From positions 124,001 through 188,000 of the forward strand of contig CALUND010000017.1 of assembly GCA_944321925.1 (NCBI GenBank): 64,000 nt of DNA, given 5' to 3'. Shown here piece after piece: positions 18,363 to 26,161 of this stretch (its first letter is position 1; each line of letters opens with the position of its first letter). Both the position numbers and the translations under genes were made by a program. Below the pieces are notes generated by a model, which worked only from the letters and a program-made list of their open reading frames with translations, was not told where the DNA came from and did no database searches. The stretch comes from an uncultured Rikenellaceae bacterium. GTDB lineage: Bacteria; Bacteroidota; Bacteroidia; Bacteroidales; Rikenellaceae.

Positions 18363-19469
18363 CTACTCCTCCGTATCCTGAACGTCGATCAACGTACCCT
18401 CACGCACCAGACCGGCACCTTCGGCGACGATCACATCGCCCGGCACAAGACCCGATTCCACGATATATTCCGTTCCGTTGTTCAGTCGGAATACCTCCAC
18501 CGGAGCCGAAACGGCTTTTCCATCGATGACTTTATAGACAAATACGCGGTTCTGCAGTTCGTATGTGGCAGCCTGCGGAATGACGATCACCTCTTTCCGA
18601 ACAGTCGGCACCACGACGGAACCGCTTCCTCCATCCCGAAGCAGTCGCTCCGAATTGGGGAATACCGCACGCATACTTACGGCGCCCGTACTGCGATCGA
18701 CCGTTCCGCTGATCGCATCGATCTTTCCCGAATGTGCGTAATCGGAACCGTTGCTCAGAGTGAGTCCCACCTCCGGCATCTGTTCCATCGCTTTGTCCAA
18801 GGAACCGTATTGTTGCGTCAGATCCAATATCTGATTCTCACTCATCGAAAAATAGGCATACACCTCCTCGTCGTCCGACACGGTCACCAGCGGATCGGCA
18901 ATGCTGCTGCTAACCAACGCGCCGACCCGATAGGGAATCATGCTGGCCACTCCGTTGACCGGACTTTTCACCTCGGTGTACGACAAATTGTTCCGTGCAT
19001 TGATCTCTTCGGCCTGAGCTTGAGCCAAAGCGGCTTCAGCCTCGGCCAACGTATTGCGGGCCGTCTGCAGATCGAACTCCGAAACCACCTCTTCCCGGAA
19101 CAGCTCCTCTTTGCTCTCTGCCGTGAGACGAGCTGTTCCCAATTTGGCTTCGGCGCTCTTCACATTGGCTTTGGCGGTTTCGAGCGCGGCCTTGTAAGGG
19201 ACCTGATCGATCACGAAAAGTACCTGGCCTTTCCGCACGGCATCCCCTTCGTTGATCCGAATGTCGGTGATGATACCGCTCACCTGCGGCCGTATCTCCA
19301 CGTACTGACGTCCTCGGATCGTCGCCGAATAGTCCGATCGCAGGGTCTGATCGCTGAGCGACACGGTCAATGTTTTGTAGTGGGCTCCCGATTGCTCCTG
19401 CCGGCCCGCCTGGCATGCACAGAGGAGGGTGAGTCCCGCACAATAAATAAAGATCTTTTTCATGCTCAC
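18363..19469 (-). CDS. RND efflux periplasmic adaptor (membrane fusion protein, lipoprotein)
   Basis: A 368-residue AcrA-type adaptor with a lipoprotein signal, lipid-bearing cysteine at residue 19 (LLCACQAG). Order of domains: barrel-sandwich N-half with RPQVSGIITDIRINEGDAVRKGQVLFVID, coiled-coil hairpin at about residues 85-145, second sandwich half (VKSPVNGVASMIPYRVGALV), then the beta-barrel and membrane-proximal domains. It is the first gene of the efflux operon and is divergent from the LytS/LytR genes; the intergenic repeats at 19539-19577 probably control it. An alternative start is the Met at residue 3. Confidence 0.95.
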   Translation of the reverse strand: MSMKKIFIYCAGLTLLCACQAGRQEQSGAHYKTLTVSLSDQTLRSDYSATIRGRQYVEIRPQVSGIITDIRINEGDAVRKGQVLFVIDQVPYKAALETAKANVKSAEAKLGTARLTAESKEELFREEVVSEFDLQTARNTLAEAEAALAQAQAEEINARNNLSYTEVKSPVNGVASMIPYRVGALVSSSIADPLVTVSDDEEVYAYFSMSENQILDLTQQYGSLDKAMEQMPEVGLTLSNGSDYAHSGKIDAISGTVDRSTGAVSMRAVFPNSERLLRDGGSGSVVVPTVRKEVIVIPQAATYELQNRVFVYKVIDGKAVSAPVEVFRLNNGTEYIVESGLVPGDVIVAEGAGLVREGTLIDVQDTEE

Positions 19470-19492
19470 TTCATCCTTGTTTTTTATGACTG

Positions 19493-19511
19493 TTCGGACT
19501 TATAAGCCGAA
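19493..19511. repeat. TTCGG-N9-CCGAA inverted repeat in the efflux operon leader
   Basis: TTCGG at 19493-19497 and CCGAA at 19507-19511 flank an A/T-rich centre (ACTTATAAG). It lies 24 bases upstream of the adaptor gene and could be a transcript hairpin or a second regulator site; no family can be assigned. Confidence 0.4.
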
Positions 19512-19538
19512 AAAACACCGAATTAGTATATAAAAAGG

Positions 19539-19577
19539 AAAAAGTGATGACTAACGGCGAAAAAGTGATGACTAACG
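19539..19577 (-). promoter_or_regulatory. Pair of 18-base direct repeats, candidate LytTR binding sites
   Basis: AAAAAGTGATGACTAACG occurs at 19539-19556 and again at 19560-19577, an exact period of 21 bases. On the minus strand each repeat contains CCGTTAGT or TCGTTAGT, close to the LytTR consensus (core GTTN[AG]), and 21 bases is the usual centre-to-centre spacing for LytTR dimers such as AgrA, YpdB and YehT. The sites lie 70 bases from the adaptor start and 37 bases upstream of the lytS-type gene's promoter. No consensus -7 box was found for the efflux operon, which fits an activator-dependent promoter. Confidence 0.6.
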
Positions 19578-19613
19578 ACAACAAGGGACGCGAGCAAATA
19601 AACGGTCGAAACG

Positions 19614-19644
19614 TTCGGGCATATCGGACAAAAACCTATCTTTG
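19614..19644 (+). promoter_or_regulatory. Promoter of the LytS/LytR-type two-component genes
   Basis: TATCTTTG at 19637-19644 is a perfect -7 box, with TTCG at 19614-19617 as a near-consensus -33 box 19 bases upstream. The predicted start near 19651 leaves a leader of about 55 bases before the kinase ATG. Confidence 0.65.
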
Positions 19645-19706
19645 CAGAGAGGAGCGTACGATCGCTTCCGCCGAAACGAAACGGACACGATCTTCCGGAT
19701 TGGCCC

Positions 19707-20717
19707 ATGAGGATAAAACGACTGCATACGACCACCTACATCGACCTGTTTTTTTGCGTCGTGCTGTTGCCGGCGATCATCATGCTGGTTCCGGTCGACA
19801 AGCTGATCATTCACAACACAGGATTTGCGGTCACCCAGATTCTCTACCTCTACGCCCTCTATTTCGTCTATCGCAAAGCACGCATTCCGGCGCTCTTCAT
19901 GCAACGCAAGTTTTTGCGTATTTTTCTGCTTATGGCCGCACTGGTCGGTACGACGGCTCTGTTTGCCTACTATCCGATGACCGAGGCTCCCGATGCCAAA
20001 CTTCCGACCGACTTCCGGCAACACCTCCAGGCACAGACCGTCTGGTTTTTCTTTCTGGTGGTCTCGGGTTTCAGCCTCGCCATCGAACTGACCATCGAAC
20101 TCTTCCGGCAGATGCTGGCCAAACAGGAGATCGAAGCGGAAAAAAACAGAGCCGAACTGGCCCTCTACAAGGCACAGATCAACCCCCACTTCCTGTTCAA
20201 CACCCTGAATGCTCTCTACGGGCTCGTCGTGACCAAGTCGGAGAATACGGAATCGGCTTTCGTGAAGTTCTCCAACATCCTGAAATACATGTACAATACC
20301 TCTGCCGACACGATCGACCTTTCGAGCGAGATAGAGTACATCCGGCAATACGTCGATCTGCAGAAGCTTCGGCTCAACCACCACACGCAGGTCCTGTTCG
20401 AAAGCCATACGGACGACGACCGTCTTCAGATTCCGCCCATGCTGCTCATCACGTTCATCGAGAACGCCTTCAAATACGGAGTCTCCTCGGTCGAGGAGTG
20501 CTCCATCCGCATCCACATCAATGCCGAACGGGGCCGACTGCTTTTTGAAACGGAAAACGACATCCGGAACAAACCGACGAAAAACAGCACGGCCGTCGGA
20601 CTGCTCAACTGCCGGAAAAGGCTGGAACTGCTCTACCCCGACCGTTTCACACTCTCGATAGACGAAGACAAAGAGAGAAAAAAATTCCGTGTCCGACTGA
20701 CCATACAACTGCAATGA
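19707..20717 (+). CDS. LytS-type sensor histidine kinase (HisKA_7/His_kinase family)
   Basis: A 336-residue inner-membrane sensor kinase. Four membrane segments occupy about residues 12-30, 40-56, 72-89 and 112-131, with no large periplasmic sensor domain, so it may sense membrane state or a lipophilic ligand. The kinase core starts with LALYKAQINPHFLFNTLNAL (phospho-acceptor His161), followed by ENAFKYGV (N-box) and AVGLLNCRKRLELLY (G-box). It overlaps the response regulator gene by four bases (ATGA), and is divergent from the RND operon, which suggests the pump is its target. Confidence 0.94.
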   Translation: MRIKRLHTTTYIDLFFCVVLLPAIIMLVPVDKLIIHNTGFAVTQILYLYALYFVYRKARIPALFMQRKFLRIFLLMAALVGTTALFAYYPMTEAPDAKLPTDFRQHLQAQTVWFFFLVVSGFSLAIELTIELFRQMLAKQEIEAEKNRAELALYKAQINPHFLFNTLNALYGLVVTKSENTESAFVKFSNILKYMYNTSADTIDLSSEIEYIRQYVDLQKLRLNHHTQVLFESHTDDDRLQIPPMLLITFIENAFKYGVSSVEECSIRIHINAERGRLLFETENDIRNKPTKNSTAVGLLNCRKRLELLYPDRFTLSIDEDKERKKFRVRLTIQLQ

Positions 20718-21433
20718 AAAAGATCTCCTGCATAGCCATCGACGACGAACCCATTGCGCTGCTCGTGATCGACGCATTCTGTACACGGCGCGGCAACATG
20801 GAACTGAAGACTTTCACCGAACCGGACATCGGTATGCAGGCAATCGCCCGACATCGGCCCGACATTGTGTTCCTCGACATCGAAATGAACGGCATAAGCG
20901 GTCTTGAGATCGCCCGAAGCCTGCCGAAGGGATGTTGTCTGATTCTGACCACCGCCCACGCCCGATACGCGCTCGACGGTTTCGACCTCGATGCAGTCGA
21001 CTTCCTTCATAAACCCTTCGCCTACGAACGATTCAACCTCGCAGTGGACAAAGCCATCCGACGTCTGGAACAGCTGCATCACCCGCAACCGGGCGCAGAA
21101 ACGGCCGGAACGATCGTCGTGAAACAGGAATACAACAGCGTAACCATTCCACTGAACGACATTCTCTACGTCGAGGCGCTGGAAAATTACGTCAAGATTT
21201 TCCGGTCGAGCGGCTCGTTCGTGCTTTCGCGCATGAACATCAAAAGCATGCTGGAGATGCTTCCCTCCGACCATTTCATCCGGACGCACCGTTCCTACAT
21301 CGTCTCTGCAGACAAAGTGGAGCGATTTTCCAAACAGGAGGTGTATCTCCTCGGCATCTCCCCGCCGATCCCTGTCGGCAGGCGCTACGCAAACGAAGCC
21401 TACGAATTTCTGCAAAAAAAGGGGCAGCAATAG
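20714..21433 (+). CDS. LytTR-family response regulator
   Basis: A 239-residue regulator with an N-terminal receiver domain (acidic pocket IDDEP, phospho-acceptor Asp55 in IVFLDIEMNG, later HKPF with the conserved Lys) and a C-terminal LytTR DNA-binding domain from about residue 135 (ILYVEALENYVKIF, then FIRTHRSYIVSADKVERF and PVGRRYANE). Translation is coupled to the kinase. LytTR proteins bind direct repeats about 21 bases apart, exactly what lies upstream at 19539-19577. Its last codons and stop lie in the hairpin that terminates the opposing transporter gene. Confidence 0.96.
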   Translation: MKKISCIAIDDEPIALLVIDAFCTRRGNMELKTFTEPDIGMQAIARHRPDIVFLDIEMNGISGLEIARSLPKGCCLILTTAHARYALDGFDLDAVDFLHKPFAYERFNLAVDKAIRRLEQLHHPQPGAETAGTIVVKQEYNSVTIPLNDILYVEALENYVKIFRSSGSFVLSRMNIKSMLEMLPSDHFIRTHRSYIVSADKVERFSKQEVYLLGISPPIPVGRRYANEAYEFLQKKGQQ

Positions 21434-21445
21434 AATCGCTGCCCC
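21414..21445 (-). terminator. Terminator of the nucleoside transporter gene, inside the 3' end of the regulator gene
   Basis: GGGGCAGC at 21421-21428 pairs with GCTGCCCC at 21438-21445. On the minus strand the stem is followed by seven T's (complement of 21414-21420), a complete intrinsic terminator. The regulator's stop codon (21431-21433) lies in the loop. Confidence 0.85.
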
Positions 21446-21468
21446 AGGCCATTCGAATCCCCGAGAGA

Positions 21469-22770
21469 TCAGGCCTTTTGCGGCTCGTGTTTGTATTTGA
21501 ATATCAAGGCAAACGCGATGGCCACCACCAGCGAATAGGCGGCAAAAACGAACCAGGACTCGCTCCATCCCGTCGCGATGGCCTGCGACACGTCGGGCGG
21601 ATAGATTTCACCGGCCGGTAACGGATAGACATGCACATTCACCAATTTGTTGATCACGGCCTGTGCGCCCAGCGTACCCACCGTTGCACCGATGCCGTTG
21701 GTCATGATCATGAAGAGGCCCTGGGCGCTCGACCGGATCGAGAGATCGGTCTCCCGCTCTACGAACAACGATCCGGAGACGTTGAAGAAATCGAACGCCA
21801 CACCGTAAACGATCATTGACAGGATCAGCATGACGATACCTCCCGCCGTACTGGGATTCCCCACGCCGAAAAGCCCGAACCGCAAGACCCACGCCACCAT
21901 ACTCATCAACATCACGCGTTTGATTCCGAAACGGCTCATGAAGAACGGTATGAGCAGAATACAGAGTGTTTCGGACATCTGCGAGAAGCTGATCAGGAAG
22001 TTGGCATTGTTGGCGCCCCACGATCCGGCATAACCGTCCAGCGTATTGAAACTCATGATGAACGGATTGGCAAAACCGTTGGTGATCTGAAGCGAAACGC
22101 CCAACAGCATGGAGAAGATGAAAAAGATTGCCATCTTTTTCTGTTTAAACAACGTAAAGGCCCGCAGCCCCAGCGCCTCGACGAGCGACTTGCTCTCGCC
22201 GCGCGGAGCGACCGGACAAGGAGGCAACGTAAAGGAGTAACCCGCCAAAAGCAGCCCGAGAGCCCCGGAGAAGATCCACTGGGCATAGGTATTCTGGAAC
22301 CCGGTAAAATTCGACACCAACATGGCACAGATGAAACCCACCGTGCCGAAAACCCGAATGGGCGGGAAATCCTTGATCGTGTCGTACCCACCCTGGTGCA
22401 ATGCGGAATAGGCGACCGAATTGGAGAGAGCGATGGTCGGCATGTAGAATGCTACACTCAGCGAGTAGAGCGGGAAAATGGCCCAGAACGACACTTCGTC
22501 GCCCGACCCGGCCCACCCGGCAGCGAACATGAAGCAAGCAGCCAGGAAATGGCAGATGCCCAACATTTTCTGCGCCGGGATCCACCGGTCGGCCAAAATG
22601 CCTATCAGTGCAGGCATGAAGAGCGACACGATGCCCTGCATGGCATAAAACCAGCCTATATCCCCCGGAAGACCCACATTGGAGAGATAGGCCCCCATGG
22701 AGGTAAGATAGGCCCCCCAAATGCCATACTGGAGGAAATTCATGATGATCAAACGAATCTTCAGTTTCAT
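21469..22770 (-). CDS. Nucleoside:H+ symporter family MFS transporter (NupG-like)
   Basis: A 433-residue major facilitator protein with 12 predicted membrane segments. The start MKLKIRLIIMNFLQYGIWGAYLTSMGAYL and the segment FLISFSQMSETLCILLIPFFMSRFGIKRVMLMSM match the NupG/XapB nucleoside symporter family, which imports nucleosides with protons. Helix 10-11 includes FFNVSGSLFVERETDLSIRSSAQGLFM, also a family hallmark. It is a single gene, divergent from tRNA-Gln, with a TACATTTG box at 22843-22850. Confidence 0.9.
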   Translation of the reverse strand: MKLKIRLIIMNFLQYGIWGAYLTSMGAYLSNVGLPGDIGWFYAMQGIVSLFMPALIGILADRWIPAQKMLGICHFLAACFMFAAGWAGSGDEVSFWAIFPLYSLSVAFYMPTIALSNSVAYSALHQGGYDTIKDFPPIRVFGTVGFICAMLVSNFTGFQNTYAQWIFSGALGLLLAGYSFTLPPCPVAPRGESKSLVEALGLRAFTLFKQKKMAIFFIFSMLLGVSLQITNGFANPFIMSFNTLDGYAGSWGANNANFLISFSQMSETLCILLIPFFMSRFGIKRVMLMSMVAWVLRFGLFGVGNPSTAGGIVMLILSMIVYGVAFDFFNVSGSLFVERETDLSIRSSAQGLFMIMTNGIGATVGTLGAQAVINKLVNVHVYPLPAGEIYPPDVSQAIATGWSESWFVFAAYSLVVAIAFALIFKYKHEPQKA

Positions 22771-22842
22771 AACCGGTTATTTTTCTCGATTAGATGTTAG
22801 TCATTTCGGGCGCTCCGTTTCGGTTGAACGCAACGCATTAAG

Positions 22843-22850
22843 CAAATGTA
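22843..22850 (-). promoter_or_regulatory. -7 element of the nucleoside transporter gene
   Basis: The minus strand reads TACATTTG, 73 bases upstream of the start codon. A TTTG at consensus distance is missing; a T-rich GTTTTTTG lies closer. It is in one arm of the inverted repeat at 22842-22875. Confidence 0.5.
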
Positions 22851-22870
22851 TGATTTTTTTTCAAAAAACA

Positions 22871-22902
22871 TTTGCGCGGTCGGAAATAATGCCTTATTTT
22901 TG
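22871..22902 (+). promoter_or_regulatory. Promoter of tRNA-Gln
   Basis: TTTG at 22871-22874 and TATTTTTG at 22895-22902 with a 20-base spacer, immediately upstream of the tRNA at 22920. Confidence 0.8.
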
Positions 22903-22919
22903 CACCGGATTTCCACCAT

Positions 22920-22990
22920 TGAGCTATGGTGTAATGGTAACACTACAGATTCTGGATCTGTCATTCTTGGTTCGAATCCAGGTAGCTCAA
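22920..22990 (+). tRNA. tRNA-Gln (anticodon CTG)
   Basis: A full cloverleaf can be drawn: acceptor TGAGCTA/TAGCTCA (7 bp) with discriminator A, D-arm GTGT/ACAC, anticodon stem ACAGA/TCTGT with loop TTCTGGA (anticodon CTG, reading CAG), and T-arm CTTGG/CCAGG around TTCGAAT. A U1-A72 first pair is typical of tRNA-Gln. The 3' CCA is not encoded. A hairpin terminator follows directly. Confidence 0.96.
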
Positions 22991-22991
22991 C

Positions 22992-23028
22992 AAACAGCCG
23001 CTTTTCAGAAGGCGGCTGTTTCTATTTC
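22992..23028 (+). terminator. Intrinsic terminator of tRNA-Gln
   Basis: AAACAGCCGC at 22992-23001 pairs with GCGGCTGTTT at 23012-23021, followed by the T-rich stretch TCTATTT. Confidence 0.85.
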
Positions 23029-23355
23029 TCCGTGACCCCGTGGAACAAGACGGGAGAAAAAGGAGAGAGAAGGAGGTGGGGGGGGGAAAAACAGAGAAAT
23101 GGGCCGAATGCCGAAACAGAACAGGAGTTCTCTCCCCTCCGAAAGAATCGATCGTCCAAACGGGCGGGATTTCATCCACCCGATCCGAAGCGAACGACAC
23201 ATCCCGAAGAACAAAGAACGGAGAACCGATTTTCCGCCTGAAAAGGCTGAAAAGGGCCATTCCGATTGGAATTTTTTACTAACTTTGGCAACGCATTCGC
23301 AAAGTCCTTCAAAGACTTCACGGACCGCATTTGCAACGCGATAAAACGATTCGAT
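23029..23355 (+). other. Gene-free stretch upstream of mgsA
   Basis: About 330 bases with no credible coding frame. It contains a run of nine G's near 23077-23087 and a -7 element TAACTTTG at 23280-23287 that probably drives mgsA with a leader of about 60 bases. Nothing else stands out. Confidence 0.5.
23280..23287 (+). promoter_or_regulatory. -7 element of mgsA
   Basis: TAACTTTG, perfect match to TAnnTTTG, 69 bases before the mgsA start. The -33 box is weak. Confidence 0.5.
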
Positions 23356-23832
23356 ATGACGCAAAAAAAACGCATGGTAGCGCTCGTGGCGCACGATAAC
23401 ATGAAACACGATCTGGCCGAATGGGTGGATTGGAACTGGGAAAAATTGCTCTGCCACCATCTGGTCTGCACCGGCACGACCGGCAAGATGGTTGCCAAAA
23501 CGCTGCTCGAACGCCGCGGGGAAAGCAGCAACAGCCGGTTCGACATCACGATGCTCAAGTCGGGACCGCTCGGAGGCGATCAACAGCTCGGTTCGATGAT
23601 CGCCCAGGGAGAAATCGATGCTCTGATCTTCTTCTGGGATCCGATGATGGCCCAGCCCCACGACGTCGACGTCAAAGCACTCCTGCGTCTGGCCACGCTC
23701 TACAACGTACCGACGGCCATCAACCGCTCTTCAGCCGATTTTCTCATCTCGTCGCCGCTGTTCGACAGTCACGACTATGTCCGCGTGGTAAAAGACTACA
23801 AAGAATACATCGAACGCGCACTGAAAGAGTAG
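23356..23832 (+). CDS. mgsA: Methylglyoxal synthase
   Basis: MgsA converts dihydroxyacetone phosphate to methylglyoxal, a bypass that relieves sugar-phosphate stress. The 158-residue protein has all key sites: ALVAHDNMKHDL with Asp14, the TGTTGKM phosphate loop, SGPLGGDQQLG with the catalytic Asp75, and WDPMMAQPHDVD with His102. The ATG at 23356 (MTQKKRMVAL) gives the family length; the frame is open upstream but unrelated. It is a single-gene unit between tRNA-Gln and the porin. Confidence 0.97.
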   Translation: MTQKKRMVALVAHDNMKHDLAEWVDWNWEKLLCHHLVCTGTTGKMVAKTLLERRGESSNSRFDITMLKSGPLGGDQQLGSMIAQGEIDALIFFWDPMMAQPHDVDVKALLRLATLYNVPTAINRSSADFLISSPLFDSHDYVRVVKDYKEYIERALKE

Positions 23833-23912
23833 GACAGATCGAACGCATGCCGAAAGAGTGAATCGGTTCCGAGAACCATTCCGGTCCGACACATCCACTC
23901 ATTCCGATACAG

Positions 23913-23946
23913 TACGGCCGACCTTTTAACATAAAGGCCGGCCGTA
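23913..23946. terminator. Hairpin between mgsA and the porin gene
   Basis: TACGGCCG at 23913-23920 pairs with CGGCCGTA at 23939-23946, continued by CCTTT/AAAGG after one mismatch. It lies between convergent genes and could serve both, though T-tracts are short. Confidence 0.6.
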
Positions 23947-23985
23947 ATTCTAACTCCGGGAAATAACGCATCCGATCGGCTGCTC

Positions 23986-25053
23986 TCAAAACGCGAGGGA
24001 GAGCTGACAGGAGAGGCAATTCTCATTCCTTTTGCCCGGTTCCGCGAACGTGCGCAACGTATAATTGAACTGGAAGCGGAGAAAATCCCACGGCCAATAA
24101 TCGACACCGACCATGTAATTGGTCTGTGAGGAACGGGATTCCGTCCGGTCTCGCCGGAAGGTCTCGTAACGCACTACCGGCTCCACTTTCGGAGTCACCC
24201 AATAGCCCACGATCGCATACCAGCCATCGCTTTCGAGTGCACCGGTCTTTCCGTAAAGATACTCGGCCCGCACCAGAAGGAGGCGATCGTCCCAACGGAC
24301 TCCCGCTCCGTAACGCTTACGCCCCATCCCGTAACTCTCACCCGTCTCGGTCGTACGGTTCGCATAACCGAGGTAGCATGAAGCCGAAAAAGTCAATGCA
24401 GAGAGCGGATTCACGTTCAGTCGGGCTGCAAAATCTTTCGAATCGTTGTCGTCCGTACGGTTGATTCCGGCACCGTTGAACACCCCGAGCGAATATTCGA
24501 TCACGCTGAAATCATCGCGTTTCAGAGCCGAACCGTAAAACGCAATGCCGATATCGCGTCCGGATGCCTTCACGCCCGCAATGTCATCGACTCCCGTCAG
24601 GTTGGTGATGACCTGTGCATTATCGATGGCCTCCATCTTCAGCGGCGAGTAGGGATTCTCCAGCGAAAGCGGCACCTTGAACTGTCCGATCTGGAAATTG
24701 GCCCAGTCACGGATCTTGAACCGCACGTAAGCGTCCAGGATTTTTGGCGTCGAGGCCAGTTCCAACTGCAAACGATAATCGATAAACGATGTCGGCGCAC
24801 CGTGAAGCGCAAGACGGACCCGACGCACATCGAATGAATTTTTATTCGAAACGTCCTCGTATTGGTAACGGAGCGACATGTGGCCCGAGATCGAAGGCAA
24901 CCATTGCAACCTCTTCTCCATGCTATCCAGACGTCTCGATAACGCTCCCTCACCCCGTTCCGCGGACTGTCCCAACAGCGACAGCGGTGCAAACAGGTCG
25001 AGAAATCCGACAAGCATAACGAAGAGGGCTTTTATTATGGAATTTTGCTTCAT
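23986..25053 (-). CDS. OprO/OprP-type (phosphate-selective) porin
   Basis: A 355-residue outer membrane beta-barrel. It has an N-terminal signal (residues 1-30), a short coiled coil (RRLDSMEKRLQWL) and repeated amphipathic strands, including DVRRVRLALHGAPTSFIDYRLQLELA and FQIGQFKVPLSLENPYSPLKMEAIDNA, both typical of the porin O/P family. The C-terminus ends in Phe (CQLSLAF), the usual signal for barrel insertion. The family name refers to phosphate or polyphosphate, but selectivity here is unknown. It is transcribed on its own after the rplI terminator. Confidence 0.9.
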   Translation of the reverse strand: MKQNSIIKALFVMLVGFLDLFAPLSLLGQSAERGEGALSRRLDSMEKRLQWLPSISGHMSLRYQYEDVSNKNSFDVRRVRLALHGAPTSFIDYRLQLELASTPKILDAYVRFKIRDWANFQIGQFKVPLSLENPYSPLKMEAIDNAQVITNLTGVDDIAGVKASGRDIGIAFYGSALKRDDFSVIEYSLGVFNGAGINRTDDNDSKDFAARLNVNPLSALTFSASCYLGYANRTTETGESYGMGRKRYGAGVRWDDRLLLVRAEYLYGKTGALESDGWYAIVGYWVTPKVEPVVRYETFRRDRTESRSSQTNYMVGVDYWPWDFLRFQFNYTLRTFAEPGKRNENCLSCQLSLAF

Positions 25054-25383
25054 GGCATTCTGAGTTATTTTTTATCATTCGCCACACCCGGCTCGCAGGA
25101 TCGGCCGCATCGGGCTCCACCATATGGGCCAAAGAGATCTCGGCCCGTTTCAAATTTTCATTCCAAATACATAAACCATTCCTCGATCGCTTCCTATCCG
25201 CGTCCCTCCCGTCTCACGTTTTACACAGGGAAGGAATCGGGACGCCATCGATTTTGCGGATATTTCGTCGCTACCGCTGCATCCTGTCCCGGGAAGAATC
25301 TACCGGGTCGAAAACGGGAGAAGTCTCCCGGCATGAATCCGAGGGACTTCTCCAACTTTTATTTGCGATATTGGCTCTCGCCA
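25054..25383 (-). other. Gap between rplI and the porin gene
   Basis: About 330 bases with no credible gene. It holds the rplI terminator at 25311-25330 and an alternative pairing partner at 25345-25353. A clear porin promoter was not found. Confidence 0.5.
25311..25330 (-). terminator. Intrinsic terminator of the rpsF-rpsR-rplI operon
   Basis: On the minus strand CGGGAG and CTCCCG (25325-25330 and 25315-25320) form a stem with loop ACTT, followed by TTTT (complement of 25311-25314). Confidence 0.75.
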
Positions 25384-25872
25384 CTACGCCTCTTCGGCAG
25401 GAGCTTCGGGAGCGGTCTCCTGTACAGGAGCGTTTTCAGCGACAACCGTCAACTTTACGGTAGCTTTCACCGCCTTGTGCAGACGGACGGAAGCCTCGTA
25501 AGTGCCGACCTCCTTGATGGCGTCGACCGTTACATTCTTCTTGTCGATCTCCACGCCCTTTTCGCCGAACGCCTCAGCGATCATGGCCGAGGTAATCGAA
25601 CCGAAGATCTTGCCGCCTTCAGCCGCTTTCACGGTGAAAGTCAACGGCAGATTGGCGATCTTTTCAGCCAGAGCCTCGGCATCGGCCAGGATCTTGGCAT
25701 CCTTGTGAGCGCGCTGTTTAAGATTTTCGGCCAGCTGTTTTTTAGCCGACGCGGTAGCAACCTTCGCGAGACCCGAGGGGATCAGGAAATTGTTCGCATA
25801 GCCGGGCTTTACCTCGACGATGTCGTTGGCGTAGCCGAGCTTATCCACATCTTTGATAAGAATCACTTGCAT
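25384..25872 (-). CDS. rplI: Ribosomal protein bL9
   Basis: Large-subunit protein that binds 23S rRNA near the L1 stalk. The 162-residue sequence starts MQVILIKDVDKLGYANDIVEVKPGYANNFLIPSGLA, the canonical L9 N-terminal domain, followed by the long connecting helix and the C-terminal domain (GKIFGSITSAMIAEAF). A short Ala/Glu/Pro-rich tail follows, as in some Bacteroidota L9 proteins. Last gene of the ribosomal operon. Confidence 0.98.
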   Translation of the reverse strand: MQVILIKDVDKLGYANDIVEVKPGYANNFLIPSGLAKVATASAKKQLAENLKQRAHKDAKILADAEALAEKIANLPLTFTVKAAEGGKIFGSITSAMIAEAFGEKGVEIDKKNVTVDAIKEVGTYEASVRLHKAVKATVKLTVVAENAPVQETAPEAPAEEA

Positions 25873-25885
25873 ATTCCGGTCCTCC

Positions 25886-26158
25886 TTATTTCATCATATC
25901 GGTTACGAATGGCAGGAGTGCGAGGTGACGAGCACGCTTCACGGCCTGAGCCACTTTCTTCTGGAATTTCTGCGAGGTTCCGGTCAGACGACGGGGCAGA
26001 ATCTTACCCTGTTCGTTGAGGAATTTCTTGAGGAACTCCGCGTCCTTGTAATCTACGTACTTGATGCCGAGCTTTTTGAAACGGCAGTACTTTTTCTTCT
26101 TGACATCAACCGACAGGGGGTTGAGGTATCTGATTTCGGATTGTACGGGTGCTGCCAT
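25886..26158 (-). CDS. rpsR: Ribosomal protein bS18
   Basis: A 90-residue small-subunit protein that pairs with bS6 on 16S rRNA. The core [63 protein letters not shown] is unmistakable. The zinc-cysteine pattern of some S18 proteins is absent; only one cysteine is present. It lies 3 bases after rpsF and 13 bases before rplI, a conserved order. Confidence 0.98.
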   Translation of the reverse strand: MAAPVQSEIRYLNPLSVDVKKKKYCRFKKLGIKYVDYKDAEFLKKFLNEQGKILPRRLTGTSQKFQKKVAQAVKRARHLALLPFVTDMMK

Positions 26159-26161
26159 GGC

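Noticed and set aside
19544..20548. 334-codon plus-strand frame overlapping the histidine kinase in another frame
   Set aside because: The kinase frame has four membrane segments and all kinase motifs; the alternative product is Arg/His/Pro-rich noise and runs over the LytTR repeats.
23076..23087. G-run of nine bases upstream of mgsA as a phase-variation tract
   Set aside because: It is outside any coding frame and about 200 bases from the mgsA promoter element, so no switching effect is apparent.
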